Of a DNA stretch of 64,000 bases, positions 59,006-64,000 are shown piece after piece. Every line of letters begins with the position of its first letter. The stretch's first letter is position 1. Source of the stretch: Paramarasmius palmivorus (lineage: Eukaryota; Basidiomycota; Agaricomycetes; Agaricales; Marasmiaceae); the NCBI GenBank assembly GCA_037176845.1, contig JAYKXP010000008.1:992001-1056000 (forward strand), read 5' to 3'. The notes beneath the pieces are model-generated. The model saw only the letters and a program-made list of their open reading frames with translations, had not been told where the DNA came from and ran no database searches. A program made the translations under genes and the position numbers.

Positions 59006-59856
59006 CTAACCAATTCTCAAACCCAACATCAGTCCTGCAAGAAAGCTTGCTCTTGGTTGAAAGTCCGCAGTGAGGAAGTCGACAAGCCAGCTGAATAAGG
59101 AGTACACTGTGGGTGCCTTGCGTGCACCATTGGCATCGGTCGTGTAGAACAGGTTCTCGAAGCGCTTCCCGACTGCTCCCCAGTCAACCCGAATGATGGA
59201 CGTTTGACCAAGGTACTGACAAGCAGCTGTCAAACATCTACGTGTAACCGAGGACCAGGAGTCATACCTGAAGTAGCACAAACACCCCACCGAGGAAGAA
59301 TGCGATTGCCTTTGCACCCTTCTTGACGAATACTCCTGCACAAATCCCTAGGTCGCATTGGATGAATGAATACGAAGGTGAGCAAAAATATATGGCATCA
59401 CGTACCTGCTACGGTACCGAATGACAACTCATAGAGATTGACTGCAGACTCTGGTGGAGGCGGAGGCTTGGAGTTGTAGACGCCAGGCGGTGGAGAAGAA
59501 GAAGCTGGTTCCGACTTCGGCGGAGGAGTAGCTACAACAAAATATGGCTGTTAACGAGGTGCAAGTAAGGAAGTCCACAGGTACGCACGTTCACAGAACA
59601 CAGTAGGAGACAAAGCTATTGAGGCCCCAAGTCCTATTCCGGTCAATCCTATTGCTTTCCACAATGAAGGGAACCTGGTCCCTGACGAGCGCGTGAATGC
59701 GAAACTTGCAGCAGGTCCAGGATGAGCAGTAGTGGTGATTGTCCTTAGAGTACTTTTCCCTAAAGAGTTCAACAAGAGAGATTGTGATCTTAGGAATGTT
59801 TGGTGGTGTAGAATACCATGTACTGGCAAAGGACGCGTCAACTTCAGCATGGTCAT
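59006..59856 (-). CDS. FUN14: FUN14-family mitochondrial outer-membrane protein
   Basis: The start at 59856 gives MTMLKLTRPLPVHGILHH, an Arg/Ser-rich leader consistent with mitochondrial targeting, then a hydrophobic segment (WKAIGLTGIGLGASIALSPT). After introns come a Pro-rich linker (SSSPPPGVYNSKPPPPPESA), YELSFGTVAG, KKGAKAIAFFLGGVFVLLQY, LGQTSIIRVDWGAVGKRFEN and the C-terminal RASFLAGLMLGLRIG, all characteristic of the FUN14 domain. FUN14 proteins act in mitophagy and mitochondrial membrane contacts in other eukaryotes. No frame correction is needed. An in-frame ATG further upstream (60015) would add residues with no family support. Confidence 0.85.
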
Positions 59857-60394
59857 GGTGGGTTGAAAGGAAGGTAGAGTGGGTGACGTCATTCCTTCTC
59901 TGAAAATTAAGGGACAGCTGATGGTGAAAAAACACTGGTTGTGTAATCGGTGTCCCGCGCCGAGTGACTCGCCCTTGCATTCCACAGATATCTTTGTATT
60001 CCTCTGGTTGTCCACTCACTGGAATCTCAGGTACGTCTCATTTAATTTCTCCGAGAAAGCTGTTGATAATGTCGGTGCAATCCACAGGTCTTCTCGCTTA
60101 GCCGGAGAAAACAATCATTGGCGAAGACATCCCCGAATTTCGCTGGTTTACAAGTGGTTAAAAGACTGGAAGCCCAAGAAAACTCCCATTTCCCCCTTCC
60201 CTACACCGTCACCTTGTCACATCGTCGTCGCGTTTCAGCTCCCTGGGCTGCTCTTTCTTTCCTCACATCATTTCACGTTCCTCTACGCGTCGGGTCCCGC
60301 TATGCCTTAAAAGCAAGCATCCGGGAGATGTTTTGTCCTCATCTTCTCTGCTCTTCATTGGATATACTGTGTCGAGTCAGATTTAGGTCTCAGG

Positions 60395-61801
60395 ATGTCC
60401 AGTAAGTCAACTCAACGAGTTTGGAGGCTCCCTGCTGACACATTTCAGATTTATGCCACAAGCATGATTGTGCTATAGTCAACAGTGGTCGTGCACCATC
60501 ACGAAGAGGGCACATCTGTGTGGGACTTGGCCATTTTGTATGTACTCTTGCTCTATCTTAATGAACTGTATCTTAATGCCTTGCAGCTCCCAAATGTTCC
60601 CTCACCCACATTTACAGACTCTCCAATCTCCGCCACTGCAACTCCCGTCGAAAATAGTATGCCCTTCGCTTCATCATTCCAGTTTTCACCCCAGTACTCG
60701 CCTCCATCATCTGGAATATTGGACGGTATCGTTTCGGCGCCCACACCCATTTTCGATACCGCAATGCAAGGTACCCCCTCCGAGACTTATCCGGGTATCT
60801 TTGATGCTCCTGTAGAGCAGTATCCGCTACTCAATGGGTCGGACTGGAGTCTCCCTTTCGAGTCCTATGTCGGGATGAACATTGACTTTCCAGGAGATGC
60901 TTCAGGCATTGGTACGTGTCATTTATTAGTTACGATCTTGAAATACATTCTGATATCTGTTCGGAATACAGGTTCTTCCCCAATCAACCAGAGTGGTGCA
61001 GATTCATGTGATTGGACCCAATTCATCCAAACGACCCCAACCCAGGTCCCGACGCCGGAGGCTTTGGCTGAGACACTGTCCAGTGTCCAATTGGAAGGGC
61101 CAGCCACTATTATCAACAACTTTGATGCTACGCCACAAGTACAGAGCTATGGTAAGCATGTTTAGTTGACGCTTTTCAACAGTCTAATTTGTTTCTAGAA
61201 CCAGTCAATACAGAGCACGCAACCAAGAACCCGGCTTCAGGGCGGCAGCCCAAAAAGCGCAATAACAGGTCGGTGTCGGCACCGTACACTGAGCGGCCGT
61301 CGGGGCGACGAAAAGCGGCAGGTAGATCACAATATTTCCTTTTAAGTTATCAATCCATACTGATTTTTGTGTCAGTCAATGTTCCTGCGTTCGTCGAGGA
61401 TGATCAAAAGAGAACAGATGCGTTTTCAGAACGATCAAAGCGGTTCCTCAGAACTGTGAGTGAATTTTCGTACTCAAATGTATTTCTTGATATCAATGTA
61501 TTGAGCAGGCCAAAAATCTCTCTTCTGCCTGTGACCCCTTTGTATTAGTCTACTGCTCTCGGTACGTATCTGTCCCCTTCTTACACAATCTGGTCTAACT
61601 TTTTGATTCAGGCCTGAGTCTATTTCAGATCACCGTGGCAAAGCTAAGAGCTTTGTCTCGCCTCAACTTGAGCAGGCTCTTGCGGATATCGGCAAGTCTC
61701 ATCTCATTGATGAGCTTCACATAGCTCTTAGTGAGTGGAAAAGGGGCCAGCTATCGACCCGTGCCAATACTGCTGCTGTAAATGCCTCAGTATATGGTTA
61801 A
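60395..61801 (+). CDS. Uncharacterised protein with N-terminal Cys/His cluster
   Basis: A six- or seven-exon gene whose joins all preserve frame: ATG TCC A at 60395, then across a 48-nt intron NLCHKHDCAIVNSGRAPSRR, GHICVGLGHF, and after another intron LPNVPSPTFTDSPISATATP and a long Ser/Pro/Thr region (SSFQFSPQYSPPSSGILDG, YPLLNGSDWSLPFESYVGMN). A basic stretch (GRQPKKRNNRSVSAPYTERP, SGRRKAA) precedes AFVEDDQKRTDAFSERSKRF. The C-terminal block is LSSACDPFVLVYCSRPESIS and SPQLEQALADIGKSHLIDEL. The spacing C-x2-H-x-C followed by H-x-C and H suggests a small zinc-binding unit. The disordered acidic middle plus basic patch look like a regulator, which is inference. It converges on a KDZ-type relic. 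Confidence 0.68.
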
Positions 61802-61872
61802 GTAGAATCATAGTTATCATGGAAACCTCTAGGTACTTAGATATAGGTAGAGCTTATGAATCATAATACATG

Positions 61873-62520
61873 CTATTTAGCCTTTGACATGTGCCGTTCC
61901 ACTTCTCGGTTCCAAATATGTAAGAATACCCATATGAAGAGAACAGCGTTCTCAAAGTTCATGAAGCTAACACTCTTGCGGATGCGCTTCATGCCCTGAT
62001 TTCCACACTCTGCGGCACTTGTATTAATCTTGCGAATTTCATTGTCATACCGCATCCAGTTGCTGGCAAAACATGCTTGACCACAACGAGTATGGTCATG
62101 CGCATGTAATTCATCGATGAGGAATTGTGTATCTCGGAAGTAGCGAGCTTCGCGTACCAAACAGTACGTCGCCAACTGACATGCAAAGTCGTAGATAATG
62201 ATCCTCGGCGCTTTGGGAAATCGTGTATAGATGGCCGAAAAGACATCGTTCGAGTAATAGGACGATGGGTACCGCCCGATCCAGGTACATGAAAACGCGT
62301 GGGCACAAAGTGACATGCGATGATGTCGGAGACGGATGGGCAACGGCGAAGACCGTAGGAAGGCCGGAAATGGCCCGAAAAAGACCCCGACGTGTGACAA
62401 CGACCACAGAGTGACAGCTCTCGTGTGACTTGCTTTTTTCTCCTTGTATTTTATTAGAAACGCCGTTGCCTGTCATTCTATGCAAATCTCTTCGTTTCGT
62501 GCCCTCGCAATTCGATTTCA
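61873..62520 (-). mobile_element. KDZ-type (Kyakuja-Dileera-Zisupton) transposase remnant
   Basis: The C-terminal part of a KDZ-like transposase core is recognisable from memory of the family: VFSAIYTRFPKAPRIIIYDF, ACQLATYCLVREARYFRDTQ, FLIDELHAHDHTRCGQACF, INTSAAECGNQGMKRIRKSV and FMNFENAVLFIWVFLHIWNR. The D of IIYDFACQL, the H-x-H-x-x-C element and the AAE-x-GN element match the catalytic and Cys/His features of this superfamily. Only about 170 residues remain. The long N-terminal region and zinc domains are absent upstream, and no terminal inverted repeats were found, so the element is dead. The sequence 62270-62520 upstream of the core no longer reads as transposase. Confidence 0.7.
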
Positions 62521-62958
62521 TTAGGACTCAAACGGTTAGGCTCGTTGTCTTTGCTGCCCAATCGCTTCCAGAATGCTGAAATGCCTGGCTTTTCAATATT
62601 CAATCCTGATTCCCGTCCGCGGGCCTAATCCATGCACACAACAAATTACGAGGCCCAATCTTATCTGCGAGAATGAACTACTGCTAGGATATCTAGGTGC
62701 TCTACTTGCCAAGGTCAATAGAAAACACCCGGGCCAAAGACCAGACCTCTATCTAAATGACTTGGGAATGAGACGTTTGGGTGCTATTCTCAAGACTATC
62801 TGCAAGCTGTACGCTGCACGACGTCAAAGGGAGGTGCTTCTCGATGCTCGGGAAACCAGACCTTACGGCAACCTTTTTTTTGCTTCGTGAATCGCAGGAT
62901 GTCTACCACTCCCTACGACTTGTATCGTCTGGACCACCTTGTCCACTAACTATCCACC

Positions 62959-63900
62959 ATGAACATATCCGCGCTACTAAATGCCGATGTTCAAAATACT
63001 GGACTTCCACCAGGCTCATCTTCTAACCCTCCTAACTCCAGTCCCGATAATACTTACGTTCCGGATATGTCTTTGCCATATCTAGTGAAACGTAACATTG
63101 TCTTGAATTCTTCCACCACACTCGCCTCCCTCTCATACTATGCTCAAGGAGCTCATGTTCCTTATCTCTCCACAAGCTACAATCGTACACAACCCGAAGG
63201 CCATCTGTTCGAAGTGGATTTGGACAACTGGCAAAATCCCATTAATGATCAGATTTATTCACATCACGAACCCAAAGGTGGAAAGCCCCTTGTCTTCACC
63301 GACGTTCTGAGAGACTCTGAGGGTAACAAAGTGCCTTGCAGCAGAGCCTTTACCACATGTGAGCAGCAGAGTCCCTATTCGTACTTTTGACTGTTGTTCA
63401 TCGCATATTCAGGTCAAGGAATGAAGATTTGTCGTACACAGTCCGGGACATAGTTCACTCACACCTCACGTCCAAGTTGATTCCAATTGCCTGTCAGATG
63501 TACGCGTCCGCCTGAACGTCAGATAGCCCAATCAACCAGCTATCGAGACGTATTAGAGGCTACACTGTCTGCTGGGCCTGTTTGTTTACGTGACAAAGGA
63601 TGCCTAGGACCCTACAAACAAGAAACCACCTACACCGCTGCAGAGTGCCGAAGCAAGAACTGAACTCCTGGCCACACCCCAGAAGGCCAAGCGCGGCCAG
63701 AAAGGAAAGAAACCTTACACTGCGAAGGGCGCCTTTAAGCTCTTTCAGGTCAATAATGACTATGTGGTACGGTAAGGAATTTTATCATCTTAATGATTAT
63801 AAGGCACTCATTAAACAGACTACAGATGCGAAACATTTATCATCATCGGAACTCGCGCGATCACATGTCGTTCTCTCCCCCGATTAAGTACGAACTGGAC
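62959..63900 (+). CDS. Hypothetical protein with CQG-x-K-x-C motif, possibly decayed
   Basis: A first exon from 62959 (MNISALLNADVQNTGLPPGS) reads PDMSLPYLVKRNIVLNSSTT, SYNRTQPEGHLFEVDLDNWQ and GKPLVFTDVLRDSEGNKVPC. An intron beginning in CATgtgagc near 63359 would join FTTCQGMKICRTQS. Further downstream, in other frames, CLRDKGCLGPYKQETTYTAA and GQKGKKPYTAKGAFKLFQ can be read (63580-63750). The C-x-G-x-K-x-C motif with a later Cys pair resembles a large family of hypothetical proteins in mushroom genomes. In-frame stops after the first exon pair mean the copy is either frame-shifted by error or decayed. The right boundary is approximate. A separate open frame at 62573-62890 has no recognised features. 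Confidence 0.45.
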
Positions 63901-64000
63901 ATACTTTGCTGCTCTGTTCTACGATACCAAAGTCTGTCATTGCTCACTACGAGAATGCTATGGAGCAAGATAGGGTTTGGACCACTCGCTCCTTGCACCA

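Noticed and set aside
59857..60019. Upstream extension of FUN14 to an earlier ATG
   Set aside because: The added residues look random and overlap a plausible promoter; the ATG at 59856 begins the targeting-like leader.

Overview
The window is nuclear DNA of a filamentous basidiomycete, most likely an Agaricomycete. Genes are dense and on both strands. They are broken by many GT-AG introns of about 45-60 nt. The gene set is eukaryotic housekeeping (proteasome, spliceosome, rRNA processing, N-glycosylation, neddylation, Fe-S assembly) plus fungal families: GH5 exo-1,3-glucanase, AA7 oxidase, PalI/Sur7, Pmp3, HAL4-type kinase. A relic of a KDZ-type transposase and a Cys-motif hypothetical family sit at the right end. 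No rRNA, tRNA, CRISPR or bacterial-type operon was recognised. CDS coordinates below span first to last coding base, introns included; most exon joins were read by eye.

Left third (1-25 kb): RRP3 helicase (partial) and proteasomal RPT3 share a 137-bp divergent promoter. PRO3 and ALG13 share a 58-bp one, and ALG13 converges on ALG3, another enzyme of dolichol-linked glycan assembly. Next come IST1 (ESCRT-III regulator) running directly into a TBC-domain protein, a GH5_9 exo-beta-1,3-glucanase, a HAL4/SAT4-like kinase, PRP28 with three unusually long introns, and an AA7 FAD oxidase.

Middle (26-46 kb): a FIST-domain protein, a SET methyltransferase, the ER lectin YOS9, a four-AT-hook protein, then three neighbouring genes that appear to be successive kynurenine-pathway enzymes: kynurenine 3-monooxygenase (BNA4), kynureninase (BNA5) and a probable kynurenine formamidase (BNA7). 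PMP3, eIF2B-epsilon (GCD6), a broken isoaspartyl-peptidase/asparaginase copy, a Glu/Ala/Pro repeat protein and a PalI/Sur7 membrane protein follow.

Right third (47-64 kb): NOP2 rRNA methyltransferase, a long disordered protein of unknown function, DCN1, a small basic protein, the Fe-S targeting factor CIA2/MIP18, a fragmentary lineage-specific gene, an NmrA-like reductase, FUN14, an uncharacterised protein with an N-terminal Cys/His cluster, the KDZ relic and a last hypothetical gene at the edge.

A striking property of the whole window is that many essential genes (RRP3, RPT3, PRP28, GCD6, kynureninase and others) need one or more 1-2 nt corrections, often in homopolymers, to give the conserved protein. 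The simplest reading is residual indel error in a draft long-read assembly. The best biological lead is the three-gene kynurenine cluster at 33.3-38.5 kb.
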